Part shown: positions 45,178-57,268 of the stretch, piece by piece
How positions within the stretch are numbered: position 1 is the stretch's first letter
How the letters are laid out: each line of letters begins with the position of its first letter
Assembly (NCBI GenBank): GCA_022578965.1
Contig: MU400545.1
Coordinates: 1 to 64,000 of the forward strand
From: Xylaria sp. FL1777
Lineage: Eukaryota; Ascomycota; Sordariomycetes; Xylariales; Xylariaceae
Reading direction: 5' to 3'
DNA: 64,000 nt
Translations under genes and position numbers: made by a program
Notes under the pieces: model-generated
What the model was told of the DNA's origin: nothing
The model's input: only the letters and a program-made list of their open reading frames with translations
Database searches by the model: none

Positions 45178-46503
45178 ATGACAGATTCAACGAGCAACAA
45201 GGTGCGTCCCCACTTGTGTGTAAAACACCCAGACGACTCTAGCTTGACCGAGGCTCTTCTCTATCAGTGGCCATCTATCCCTGATTACAGTTTCTTGGAT
45301 GGGGGAAGAAGACATTCTGGAACTCTCTTTGGATTGACAGAACTGGTAATTGTATTGAGACGTATGTGGGCGTACAATATACGGATGATACCGGAACCCG
45401 ACTTTTTGAATGTTAGACCGAAACATGCCATACTGCGGCTATCTTGTAGAGACCTTGAGTCTTTGAAACCAGACGATCGCCTTATCCTAGACATTATCGA
45501 ACAACTGGGATCGAAATTGTTCGTCGACAAGGAGCCATCTTTTGAAACTCTTCTCAACCACCAGCTTATAGGAGTCCTCTGGAATCGGCCAGAGATGCTT
45601 TTGTTTCAGCCCAGAATCCTGCTTCCAACTTGGCGACAGAATCGAGGTGTACGTATCTAGAAGGTAGAGAGTCATGACAGCTTCCCATGGTGGCACATAC
45701 CGCTTTTTGAAGGAAACAAGAAACTGCAGGCCACGATGGATGAAGTTTTTCTAAGCTCTGTTGACGAGAGGATGTGTTACACTTGTTGTAACTTTCCGGA
45801 CTTTATCCGCGTGAAATACACCGTACGCGGCCCAGAAGGCAGTTTTAAGCGTCCGGGATTTGAAGACATTCGGACTTTCGAGGTTCAATCTTACAAGATA
45901 CCAGGAAACCTTCCATCAGGTACTTTCGAAGTCCCCGAGAGTAAGATGGGGTCCACTCGTCGCATCTACAGCCTCATTGCATGTGTGTTCGAACGAAATG
46001 ATCAAGATAAGAAACCAGTGGTCCGAACCTACACTCTGGACGGGAAGCCAATTATTCCGCGGACCCCCTGGGAGGGTGATTGGGAGAAAAAGATAGGAAT
46101 GCAGAACACGACTTGCTTCCTCTTCTACGCGATGTGCCACAGATACAGTTACCGTTCTGACAACAACCCATTAAACGTCGCTGGAGATGCAGAAACGTCG
46201 AATATGCTGCAACAAGGCGGAATACAAAGTGCGGACGCTAGGGAACTGCCCAATTTCCCTCCCAAACGAATCGCAGAATCAGGCATGCTAGAAAAAGACA
46301 ATGCTACAGGTAGTGAATCTCAGGGGAGCACTGCAGGACAACGTGACTTTTCCTCACGATCCGGAGGGACACCTGATTCGATGGCAGAATTTGCCTTAGA
46401 GGAGTATGAAAAATTTCTTGAAACTCTTGGCAACCCAGATGATCCTGACTATTTCAACTTCGAGCTGCCATCAACGAATAACGAAGGGTCTAACAATAAT
46501 TAA
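45178..46503 (+). CDS. Uncharacterised 419-residue protein
   Basis: Two exons: 45178-45646 and 45713-46503; the 66-nt intron starts GTGTAC and ends CTTTTTGAAG and keeps phase. I recognise no domain. The first half contains an acidic/hydrophobic fold (RLILDIIEQLGSKLFVDKE). The second half has a Cys-rich stretch near its start (ERMCYTCCNFPDFIRVKYTV), a beta-like region (VRTYTLDGKPIIPRTPWEG) and WEKKIGMQNTTCFLFYAM. The end is a disordered acidic/Asn-rich tail (NPDDPDYFNFELPSTNNEG). There is no signal peptide. It is probably a lineage-specific fungal protein. The internal junction is the weakest part of the model. Confidence 0.55.
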
Positions 46504-46827
46504 AAGCCGGGGAGTTCATTACTGCAGTGCATGTCAAGGGGAGGAAATATCTGTAGGCGGATAGTTGTGTTAAGTAATAGAGTCTCACGCTGTATACACC
46601 GTGTGTGTCTGAACTAGAGCCGATAGATCATTAGGAGAGCTACTTTGAATAGAGTTTTAGCAGAAATGCTGTTCCAACGAAGAGAGACGCGCGTATTCTG
46701 CCGCAACTCTTCAGCCCATTGCGCTTAGTTGATGCCGAATCTCCCACACAGACAACTTCTCATATAACCCCATTGGCTGTGTAATGCTGTGACGCTTGCC
46801 CGCCCCCTCATCGCAGCGAGCTCTGCA
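46504..46827. other. Convergent intergenic region
   Basis: 3' flanks of two convergent genes; nothing else seen. Confidence 0.5.
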
Positions 46828-48247
46828 CTACGGCAAGCTGCCATCGTATGCTATCTCGTCGCACCCAGTCTGGTAGACGAGGCTCTGCCCGGGGTAGGCG
46901 TTGGGAGACGACGTGAAGGACAGGATGAAGGCGTCGCAGACGGGCTCGCCCGCCTCCGTCGCACTGTAGTACAGCCCGCAGGCGCCGAAGCCCGAGTCCG
47001 ACGCGCCGCACCCCTCGTTGTCGATGCACGCCTGGCAGCACGCCGTGTAGTCGCTCGCCCACGGATCCTCGCGCGTGTAGATCACCGACACCCGGTCCGC
47101 GTACCGTCCCGACCGGATCCCCTCGCCGTCCACGGTTCCGATCAGGTTCGTCGGCGCGCACCGCGCGTCCAGCGTCCTGGTCACCGTCTCCTCGGCGCAC
47201 TCGACTGTGCGGGTCGTCGTTTGCGATTGCGCAACGTACGTGGTGAAGGTCGACGACACTGTGGTTAAGTAAGCGGTAGCTGTGGAATAGATGATGGTGC
47301 TGGTGCTGGTCGTCGTGTACGAGGTCAGAGACCGCGTCGGCGTCACGGTTGTTGTGACGGCTGCCCCTGAGGTGACGGTTGGGAGCAAGATATTGTAGTA
47401 GATCGTTCCCGTGGAACAGAGAGCGGATACTGGATAGCTGGCTGGGATGGTGGTCTCCTGGCCTGATATTGGCGTATATGTGCCCGTGTCTACAGAATCT
47501 CAATGTCAATAATTGTAATCATGCGGGAGATGTAGTAGTTGTTAGATATATGTGTCCCAGAGTGAATAGATAGCCTATACGCAGTTATGCAGCAGGTGAG
47601 AAAGGGGCCAATAGCTTAGTACCCATATATACACAATATCGACCCCTAATATTCCATATGTGACTGTCTTCCTTAAAAATGATGCAGTTCTGAGAGTGTT
47701 ACGGGAGAAATGAAAATTCTTAATAATACCCCTTAGATGTGATTAGACGAGATAGAATAGCGAATATAGCTTACACTGAGTTACGGTGGTAGGATTAGCT
47801 CCATTGGCGCACACTGTAGCAGCGAAGGTACCCGTGGCCACCGTCTTCCACACTTCGGCGTAGCTTGTAGATGTCGGGATCGTTATAGTTGGAACGGTGA
47901 AAGTGTACGCTGTCAAGGTATGTACCGTTTCCGTGACGACAGGAGCCTGTATAGTTACAGTTGGGGGCACCGTCAGGGTAGCATTAGTTACGATCTTCGT
48001 GCTATGGAGTGTAGTCTGGCTAGTCGGCACGGGCGCTGTGAGAATTTGACTGTTAAAGATTGTTTCCTGTAAGGACACCGTCCGGGCTCGGAGTTTACAA
48101 GAGTGGGCAATACATACTAGGTGGCACGCCACCTGAATCCAGCTTATAGCTACATGAGCTTAGAGTTGTGGAGGACACAAATGTCACAGTGGTCGCAGAG
48201 GCGAAGCCAGTATAAATGACAGCGTTAATAAACAGACTTAGTAGCAT
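46828..48247 (-). CDS. Secreted Thr-rich protein with C-terminal cysteine module
   Basis: Three exons: 48247-48118, 48035-47775 and 47489-46828, giving 350 residues. The N-terminus (MLLSLFINAVIYTGFASA) is a probable signal peptide. Residues about 45-250 are dominated by Thr, Ser, Val and Pro in short repeats (TVTIQAPVVTETVHTLTAYT; TTTSTSTIIYSTATAYLTT), typical of heavily O-glycosylated wall or surface proteins. The C-terminal about 85 residues hold spaced cysteines (ACCQACIDNEGCGASDSGFG, ACGLYY) resembling the small PAN/apple-like modules of fungal surface proteins. There is no GPI signal at the end (IAYDGSLP). The 3' exon is GC-rich compared with the 5' part. Role unknown; adhesion or wall binding is plausible. 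Confidence 0.75.
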
Positions 48248-49590
48248 TCTGAAAGTAGTGGCTATAGGTAAAAGAAGTTTGTAGCCCACTTCGAAACTTT
48301 TACGAATACTCTTATATTGTGTAAGAAGTTGTGATGGGTGTAGACGGGAGTTTATAGGATGCTGTCTCCTTGACCTTACTTCATTGACTATACCGTTGTC
48401 GGCACCAATCTCCGTGATCCATCGCTGAAGGTTGAGTTCTTGAAAGTGTCATCGAGCGATACATCAGCTCGGTCTCCGAACTTCTGCCTAAGCACCACCA
48501 CTTTAAATTTCTAAGCATTACCTGAGCAGCTCACGATGATATGGTTGGGATTCTAAGTAGGTTAGCTGCCGTAGGAAGGTCGGTTGTGGTTTTCAAACAC
48601 CATATACGAAGTGTGAAATACCACGCAAGTATATCCAGAATAGGATCGGTGTCTGTGCGATGCATCTAGATGCGGCTTGGGACGCATGTCTATAATAATG
48701 ACCATTTACCTAGATAGTAACCTGATGTAACATAAACGCTGTAGGACAACTCCAACTAATAGATAAGTTCTCATACGACCCGTAGGCTAGAGCCTGACAG
48801 TTGCTAGAATAGGAAAATGTTCAAGCTTATTTGATGGAGTATCTGCGACATTGCTATATCCGCTCCGCATCCGATTAGGTAACTGCATAATACTAACTTA
48901 ATACGAGGGTGGGAGGTGAGTCAGCGTAGCAGCGAATGGTATTCTTTTCGGGTTTCCTCCCTAAGTATCTGGTCAGGCTCACAGCGGAGAAGATCTTGAG
49001 TTACGCCACAGCTTTCGAAGGACAAATTACTAATTCTCTCAAAAGGGAGGGGGATGGGGTCCCTCTAGCATCTGCATCGATCACTGCCTATGCTCGATGT
49101 TAGCCTAATATGACGACGACTATGTCGATCCAGCCTTGTTTCAGCGAATCTTGAATTTCAATTTTGCATCGAACGCATCTAATAACTCCAGTTTGAACAC
49201 CCTGGTACACTCGACAGATTCCTCAATAAAGGTTGCCGTATCACCTCCCGTGTTACGAAGTGACCCTGGCCGCTCTAGAAGTCCACCTGACTAAACACTG
49301 AAGATTGGCTCTGACCACCAAGGCTTCTATCTCTGTGTAGTGGTGGGAGCCCTATTAAGCCTCCCTAACGGACACCCTGATGATTGTCCGATACCTGCAA
49401 ATCAGGACGCTCCCCGACGTTGCTGCCCTTACGCAGTATCTCTCAGGTGACGTAAGGTAGGAGGTTCGTTATATACCGCTACTTACACCTAGGTCATGTA
49501 CTACTGGAGTGGCCTGCCATACTTAACGGCAGTATCTTGCCTACTTATCAAAACGCAAGAAATTAACGGAAAAACTCACCAAAAATCAAA
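48248..49590. other. Intergenic, no gene seen
   Basis: About 1.3 kb between the Thr-rich protein gene and the 3' end of a HET gene. No long frame, tRNA or repeat with clear ends. Confidence 0.45.
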
Positions 49591-52392
49591 CTAATATGAC
49601 AGGTGAAAACCCATCAGCGTAACCGCCTTCTGGCAACATGAACTCGAAAATAAACACATGTCCAACCACTTGAAACTGGTCCTCACCCGCCTGCACTGCC
49701 TTTGTCGTAGAATCATTGGTGCCGAAACATACTGTACCCAGTAGATCTGGTCACCTTGTCGCATCGCCTCGGGGGCCGAGCCAATATATCCTTTGTCCGT
49801 AACAAAAAGTGTCCGTCTTCCTCCTAGGAGGCTGCAAAGGTTTAAAGTCTGGTTGCTTATGATATTACTCTGCTCTGGATCTTCCTGATCACGTGAGAAC
49901 ATATGTTGAGCAAAGTCGCCTTTAATATCAATATTTTCCGATTCACGGGCTGTGTCCAAAATGTGCTGTGGTACTGTGAAGATCTTTCTGTACCAAGTGT
50001 CGAAAGCCTCCCCCTCGGTGATTTTTTCTTCTTCTGCTGATATGGTTCTATGGTTCAGGGAATGTGGACGGCCACCCTGGGAGTACCTCATCTGGAGCAC
50101 AGCAGCCAACAATGATGGCAATGGCAATTGGTATTTGGGTATTGTCGCTATGCTGTTTCTCATATAGCATACCCAGTCCGCAAATTGTACGCATGCCCTC
50201 AACATAGCTTGCTGGTGTGAACTATCCCATCGAGTCCAATCTTGGTCTACTAAGTTGTTCCTTTGCGCACCAAATATTGGGAAAGGCTCAGATAAAAAGG
50301 CGACAGTTCCGATCAATTTCCCTACAACTATTAAAGACGAGCCTGACACAGTAGGCAGGGCCGGCATTGCTTCGATCTCTCCCCGGTTATCATAGACCAA
50401 CGGCTCTCCGATCCAGTTCGTGCCTTCTACTTTATTCGCCCAGTTGGGAACCCATGATGCAGAATCTGGCAATGGATGACCGTTTACGTCGAGAATGAGA
50501 TTAAGAAAACCTGGATATGAGTTCAAAAGGCATTCAAAATGCTCCTTATACACTAATCCCAAAGACTTGCTATAATCAGGCCTTTGTGGGCGAAAGTTCA
50601 GAAGGGATAGAATTGCATAGCTCGCAAATACTCGGTCGTGTGGTGTCGATGTTTGACGCTCCCGGAGATTTTCAAGGAGAGCCTGGAGCACAACGTTCGA
50701 CTGGAGCATACCGTTCGGTACTGAAAACTGGCCGCGGTAGAAGAAATCAATTCCAAAACCGGAGAAGTATACTGCGAACATCTCTTTAGACCCAGGTATG
50801 AAATGGTCTAGATCAACAGCAGCCTCTATGAGGCTGTAGAGGAATATAAGAGGAAATAAGAGAACTGTCCAACGTTCCGAGGCTATAACGATTGAATCAA
50901 AAAAGATTTTTGATAAAAAGAAGACCAATGAAATGAGTGAGCTTAGCTCAAGTAGGTACACTAGTTTGTCACCTAATGTCGCTGGTACATAGGGTTCGTT
51001 AGGTTCTATTTTCTGCACATAGGGCCACGAGGTTGCGAGGGCTGGCGTCAAACCTACAACGAAAATGACGATGAAGAGGTTGCTAAAGGAGATGATTAAG
51101 AATACCCATTCTATCAATTTCTCCAAAACAATTATGCTCAAGAGAAGTGGCCGGAACAGAGACTTTAGAGCCGTAGACTGGTAATCAGTCACAGTTGTTG
51201 GGCCAGATCTGAATTCCACAACTCTTTCTCCGTTCCAAAAGTTAGGGCGCTCAATCTGAGCCCAAATACTGTAGAGATTCACGAATGTCTGTCCGAGGGT
51301 TGGGTCAAAGAGTCGCATCCATCTGAGCTTCGCCGGTGGAAGAAAGCTAATGGCTCTAAATATGTTGAAGGTTAGATATCGAAAGGGAAGGCGGAAAAAG
51401 CATAGTCCGCAGAGTAATGTATCCCAACTAATTGAATCGCATCCCCGACGAAAGACCAGGTTTGAAGGAAGCAGAATCTCTTGGAAAGTCCATCCCCTCG
51501 TAAACCAGGGATGCTTGAGCGTATCATCGAGTCCTTGTCTTGCTAACTCGGGTTGTATGATCCATACATCAATGGCTATGCTGTCACAAAGCTCTACGAT
51601 TCTCTTGCATGCAATAGTATTAGCATCCGCACGATGCTGGCGGCTTGAAAATCGCGACATGAGCCACACAGCTATTGTGAGCCACAAATTTGTAATGGAT
51701 TTTTGTCGCATGTATAGTTTGCGGCACTATTTTTTCAGTCTCTCGGCAAGAAGTCGCTTGCCTGCGAAGAATTGCTCGTCTATACGCGAGGCATCGCCCA
51801 AATGCAGAAAGGAAGAAAACTCCCCGTAAACTGACGCATTGTGGAGATATTCAAACAATTCCTTCGAGCCGTCAGTATGATGACCAAGCCAGACATAGAC
51901 TGTTTGACTCCAAGTGTAGATGTCCCTCATCAGTAGAATCTGCGACTCTTTCTCGTGTACATCGCTTTGATTAATGCAGATAGCATCGATCCAGATTGAG
52001 ATATGCCCATACTGTCTTCGGAGGCTGCGCAGCGCATCTCTGCAGTTGACAGTGATGTCGAGATGCACTGGCTCGGTGTTGTCAAGGCCTATACAGAGTA
52101 CGTCGGGGGTAGGCTGCGAGTAATCACCCCATACGTACGATAATGCGACAAGACTGGCAGCTGAGTTCAGGGATACGACGCGGAGTTTGCCGGTTAGGGG
52201 TGTGTCATCTGGTAAGGAGGTTTCTCCCAACTGATCGAGATCAAGTACTCTAATGGTTCTCTCGCCAGAAGATACCGGCAACGACTGGTAAAGCTGACTA
52301 GTATTTGATGGTATTGCTGACACGGGGGTGCTACAATCTAGGGTCTGGAGTCGGACCACGTCGATAGAGGCCTCTGCATGCGCCATCTTCAA
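49591..52392 (-). CDS. HET-domain protein with embedded transmembrane segments
   Basis: The HET domain is at the N-terminus (SLVALSYVWGDYSQPTP, ISIWIDAICINQSD, TVYVWLGHH). Two same-frame coding segments are separated by a TAG at 51727-51729. A 114-nt intron (51785-51672, GTATAG...AATAG, phase 1 both sides) removes it and gives 895 residues; otherwise the gene has a premature stop. After the HET region come PWFTRGWTFQEILLP (the usual W-x-R-x-W-x-x-QE motif) and four hydrophobic stretches, about residues 340-490 (LLLSIIVLEKLIEWVFLIIS, LFIVIFVVGLTPALA, LISLVFFLSKIFF, LLFPLIFLYSLIEAA). A C-terminal region with GYIGSAPEAMRQGDQIYW is typical of HET proteins. HET domains trigger programmed cell death in heterokaryon incompatibility. 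Membrane insertion is unusual for the family. Confidence 0.8.
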
Positions 52393-53017
52393 GCCGACGG
52401 GACGTAACTATGTGCGTTCTAGTATGGTCACCTTAGAGTGGTGATCTACGGTCTGGGTGATTACTATGCAAAAACTTCAGGCTTTATTGAATAAATTTGC
52501 GCAAGCTTTTCAGAATGCTTCTTCTAGATAAATACAATTCGCTTACATTCTACCAATATCCCCTTTTTATTTCCCTCTACCGATACAGTACATAGTACGG
52601 GTGTAAAATACAGGTAGACACCGAACTGACCATAATGGGTTAGTTCGGAGTCCGATGAGGATTCAGTCTGGGGCTGAGCAGGGTACGGAAAAAAAATACT
52701 CTGAGTAACTACAGTAGTACTAGGTACTACAACCCTTTTGGGAACGCCGTTTTCCCTCCTTTGCGTCTTTGATCTTCTAATCCCATCGTTCCACTCATCT
52801 CAACGTTAACGTTGGGTTTTCTATTATCATTACCCTGTAACGCAGAAAACCTCCGGCCATAAATGCAAGGGACAGTCATGGTGGTGGGGTTGGATAAACC
52901 TCTACGTCAATACCTTGATAATCGTCTTGGCACTCCCACGCGGTCAGCCGCATAGGAAAACTCACTCATGATGATTTAGACTTCGTTGTGTGCTGTGGCA
53001 TCAAATCGTTAGACGAC
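52393..53017. promoter_or_regulatory. Divergent promoter region of two HET genes
   Basis: About 0.6 kb between the start codons of the two divergent HET genes, moderately AT-rich. No TATA box is obvious. Confidence 0.4.
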
Positions 53018-55049
53018 ATGGAAACCTATCAGTACGACGCATTGTGCCTCGATGAGATTCGTCTAGTGAAACTCACCCCAGGAGAATCACACGCCGGTTT
53101 ACGATGTGAATTGATTCACACAACTCAGCTCCCCTGCAGTGACCCCCTAACCCACGGTATCCAGCCTGAAGTGACCCCGCTTTCTAAGTATATCAAGTCG
53201 ATCAAGGAAACACTCAAACAGGCTCATCAACGGGTCTCACATCGTACGAACGAGATCTGGGTTAAAAGTAGAGCCGGCAAGGCTCAACAGAGCCGTACAA
53301 CGCTTGACAAGGAGCCTTCTAATGATGTCGGTTCCTATGAGGCTCTCTCCTATACATGGGGAGGTAATGAGAAGACCCACAAGATTATGATTGGCGATGC
53401 TGAATTATCCATCACCGCCAACCTTCACCAGGCGCTTGTTCATCTCAGGCGCAGGCGTACTCCTCGCTTTATCTGGATCGATGCAATATGCATTAACCAA
53501 GATGATATTCCCGAAAGGAACGAACAGGTAAAAAAGATGGCGCAGATATACTCATCCGCCTCAGAGGTCATCATCTGGCTAGGCCCGGAAGAGGAAGACG
53601 TCGATCTTGCCATTCGCCAGATCCAACAAGCGGACTCTGCTATTACGCGATACGGCGAAAATTACGTGCCAAACTACCATCTACTTTACGGAACAAAGGG
53701 ACCGAATGTACCAAGTATCGATGCTGGGTCAGTTGTCTCATTTAACGCCCTACTGGAACGGCCCTGGTTTGAGAGAACATGGATTATCCAAGAAGCCATG
53801 TTGGCAAAAAAGGCAACGATAACTTGCGGTAGCCTATCTTTGCCTTTCCGCATGATTTTAAGAGTCTTTGAGCATTGGCATCGAAAGGGTTTCCGGCAAA
53901 TCATAGGGATTTCGGTGTCTCGTCCTCTTTTTGCGATGACCCAGATACAGTCTGCCCTCAAGCAAGCCAACACATCCCTGTTCCAGCTTCTTTTCCACAC
54001 GACAGGATCTGACTCATCAGATCCTCGAGATAGAATATTTGGCCTCATGAATCTCGTCTCAGGTGACTCCGATTTAGGGGTTGACATTGACTACAATATG
54101 ACCTGCGAGGTGCTGTACACGCAGCTAGCAAAACACCAAATAATTCAACATAAGAGGTTACAGTTCCTGAGCATGGCTGGGTTATCACTCTCCTCAAGTG
54201 ACCTTGATATACCGAGCTGGGTAGCCGACTGGAGTAAATGCGATCATATATATATGAACTTAGCTTTCCAGTCTAAGTTCCGTGCCACAGGAGACTCAGT
54301 CGCCAGTTCACTGCCTAAAGGTTCACACGGTCTTGAAATATCCGCTATCTTCCTCGATATCATCACAGATGTTGGAACCGAGATGCTGCCAGCTGGATGC
54401 CTAGCAGGGAAAGACGCCGCTTCTGGAAGAGGTAGGGCAAAAGCTCCCTAAGGTTATTACAACTGATATTTATAGAGTGTTAGGACACGATTGGCTCAAA
54501 GATACATCTAGAGAGACTGACGTGCAGGATCTCTTCACCGACCTGGATCGTCTTACTGAAAGTTTCAACTCCTATCCCACCGGCGAGGACGTCGAAAACG
54601 TCAAGATACGCACTGTCTTGTTTGATTTTCTAGGCAGAAAGGACAGTTCCGATTGGGTATATGAATACCAGGCAGTCCATAACTCGTGTCGCACCGATCC
54701 CAGTCTCACCTTCATGCCTATTATCCATAGTCCAAGTACAGATAGTTCTGATGACTTCAATGAGCTAACACACTTTGACGAGAGAAAGGATGCGTACCTT
54801 AGCATTATCTCTGACTGGACTCGCTGTCGCATCCTCTGTTCTACCAAGAAGGGTTACCTAGGTTGGGTTCCAGATGTTACAATTGCGGGTGATTCTATTT
54901 TCGTCTTCCTTGGCGCCAATGTCCCGTTTGTTGTGCGTCCAGTTGGCGATGGAACTTACAAACTAATCGGCGAGTGCTATATCCACGGTGCCATGTATGG
55001 AGAAGTCCTAGGGGACATACAGAAAGAGGAAACTATTAATCTGACCTAA
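53018..55049 (+). CDS. HET-domain protein, reading frame broken near the C-terminal third
   Basis: ATG 53018 opens a HET protein: SYEALSYTWGGNEKTHKIM, FIWIDAICINQDDIPERNEQ, EVIIWLGPEEEDV, PWFERTWIIQEAMLAKKA, SSDPRDRIFGLMNLVSGD, LDIPSWVADWSK, all in family order. The first frame ends at 54451; the C-terminal region (STKKGYLGWVPDVTIAGDSI, ILCS, FVVRPVGDGTYKLIGECYIHG) continues in another frame that is open from 54405 to 55049. Either a 37-nt intron (54371-54407, GTTGGA...CAG) joins them, giving about 664 residues, or there is a small frameshift within 54405-54451. 37 nt is shorter than usual fungal introns, so a disabled allele is possible. The C-terminal GYLGWVP/Y-hydrophobic module is the usual end of HET proteins. 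Confidence 0.78.
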
Positions 55050-55179
55050 TCAGATTATATACTAAAGTATCCTTAAGGTCGATGAGATATATTTTAAAGC
55101 CAGATACCTTTGACATATTCATCAACGACTTGAATCGTTAATTAGAAATTCAAAATGCATATGGCTCTCTCATGCACTC
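55050..55179. other. Short convergent intergenic region
   Basis: 3' flanks of the HET and sedolisin genes; no gene. Confidence 0.5.
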
Positions 55180-57268
55180 TCAAGGTAGACTCGTCAGTAC
55201 CTCCTTGAGCTTTGCGAAGCTGGGCGCGCCGAGGCCACTTGCCGGATCCCAACCGTCCACAGCTTGAAATCCCTCGGTGCCACATCCACTTTGGTGTCCC
55301 TCAATAATATCGTCAAATATCTCGGGATGCGCGTACAGTATTTCATTCAAGAAGCCCACAGGTCCTTTGCCAGCCTTGATACGTTCACCGTTAATGAGAG
55401 TGATCATGGCCCCAAATGTGGGAGAAGCCGCCGAAGTACCCGTGAATGCCTGGAATCCTCCATCGATACCGGTAACGAAGTCCTGAGAAGCCACTGCCAC
55501 GTCGGGGAACCCTCGAACTGCCTGACTGTTATTGTAACGCGATGAGTTATAACCCGGGTCATGCTGGGCGTAGTAGGAGGCTATCGCCGCAGCCTGATAG
55601 TCGGGAAGTGGGAATAAGTTGCTGAAGCCACCTCCGGGGGAGAATTCGTACGCCACGACTTCACGGTCTCCGATGCTGCCGTTGGCTGGTAGGGCTGATC
55701 CACCTACGGACGTGATCCACGGGCATGAAGCGGGAAATACTACATCACAACATGTTAGCTCGTCATGTAAAAGGAATAAGTAAATGAGAAAACACTACGT
55801 CGAGATGAGATGAACTGGGCTAGACGCACAAGGATTGAATCTCCCATAATCAGCGCCGACAGGCGTTGGGACGCCGTTATCCAAGAGACATCGGCCAGAA
55901 AGCCCGGCAACGCCCGTATCTCCGGAGGAGAACATCAGTGTGACACCCATAAGTCCGAGTTTCATGTACTCCATGCATTCTCGAGCCGTGTAGCTAGGTG
56001 GCCTATCACCTTCGTTGCGTCCGTATGACACAGATATCACGTTAGTAGCCGCATACGTGCCGCACATCGGCTCTCCCACATACGCGCCGGGAGTTGATGC
56101 ATCGTGGGGGTAGACAGCATCCCAGACAGGATCATCTCCACCTTCAAAGGTGCAGTAGGACCCGTCAATAGCATCCAAGAAGTTGTTGTTCGTTGCCGGA
56201 TTCCAGACCACGTTGTCTCCGACCTGGTAAAGTGTCACGTTTTGGGGGTGAACAAGGGCCATGGCATAGCATAGGTCGAGATTAGATTCGCCCCTCGTTC
56301 CGGACCCAGATTCATCGCTGAGATAGCCACCATCTATCCCGTTAAGGATCGGGGCTGTGTCATTCGGCACGTTGCTTGCGTACACACTGAAGAAACCGTT
56401 TAGGTCGACTTGGTTGTAGCTCTGCGGAGCGAATTCGACAATACCATAACTGTTTCCCTCAACCGCTTCGCCCTCTTCGGGGATTCCATAGCTAATACAA
56501 AGTTAGTGATTTTCTGGTGCTTCGGAGAGAGAGATGGGGCTGTTGCAGCGAACTTTCGGTTTGCTAATGGGGGGCTTACATCGCTCGAAGGCAAGCAGGC
56601 GTCGTCAACTGGTTGCAGCTATCCAATCCAAGTGGCTCTGAATCAAGCTCAACTGTCTTAAATTTAGGCTTTATTGCCTCTCTCTTGAAAGTTCGCTTGG
56701 TAATGACGCCCATCCTCGGGTCGAATTGGATAGTTGGAGAGACGAAGTCGATATGTTGTTGAATACTCTTTGGAATAGCATAAGACTCGCAAGCCACCAG
56801 AGTCGTGCCTTCGTCATCTTGATAAACGCTATATGTTGTATCTAGTAATTTCTCGGCTTCAGCAACGGTACTCTTCACCTTAACCCAGTTTCGACCGGCA
56901 CTCGGGGTGATGCGATTCGATGCGACACCCATATGAAGCAGCCATTGTACAGTATCCGATAATGCCTCCTCCACGGGTGCGAATGTCCTGATCACCTCCT
57001 GCGGTGACCAGAAACGACCGAATTTCTTGGACTCGGGGTGCGACACATCACGCATGTACTCCTGAGCGCGTTCCAGGTTTCTCTGCGTCAAGGCAAAGCG
57101 AAGGTCGATCGGTGTGCTGTCGCTTGCTTCAGAAATCTTTGCCCAATGCTCCGGAATGCCATCTCTCTTCTCGCGAACCACGTGCTCACTAGTTGGTAGA
57201 CTAGTTGCTAGGGTTGAGCAGACCGCGGCCATGAAAAAGAAGGATGTTCCTTTCACCATCCTCATCAT
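55180..57268 (-). CDS. Sedolisin / tripeptidyl-peptidase type serine-carboxyl protease (S53), secreted
   Basis: Three exons: 57268-56580, 56491-55830 and 55739-55180, giving 636 residues. An N-terminal signal (MVKGTSFFFMAAVCSTLAT, after an alternative earlier Met) precedes a pro-kumamolisin activation domain, about residues 30-200 (LRFALTQRNLERAQEYMRDV; HPESKKFGRFWSPQEV). The catalytic domain starts near TPACLRAIYGIP, formed across junction 1. The Glu-Asp dyad is in ESNLDLCYAM, the SGD region is FSSGDTGVAG, and the nucleophile Ser is in FTGTSAASPTFGAMI; a C-terminal calcium-type loop GWDPASGLGAP follows. It is intact and of normal length. Acidic extracellular peptidases of this kind release tripeptides for nutrition. 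Confidence 0.93.
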
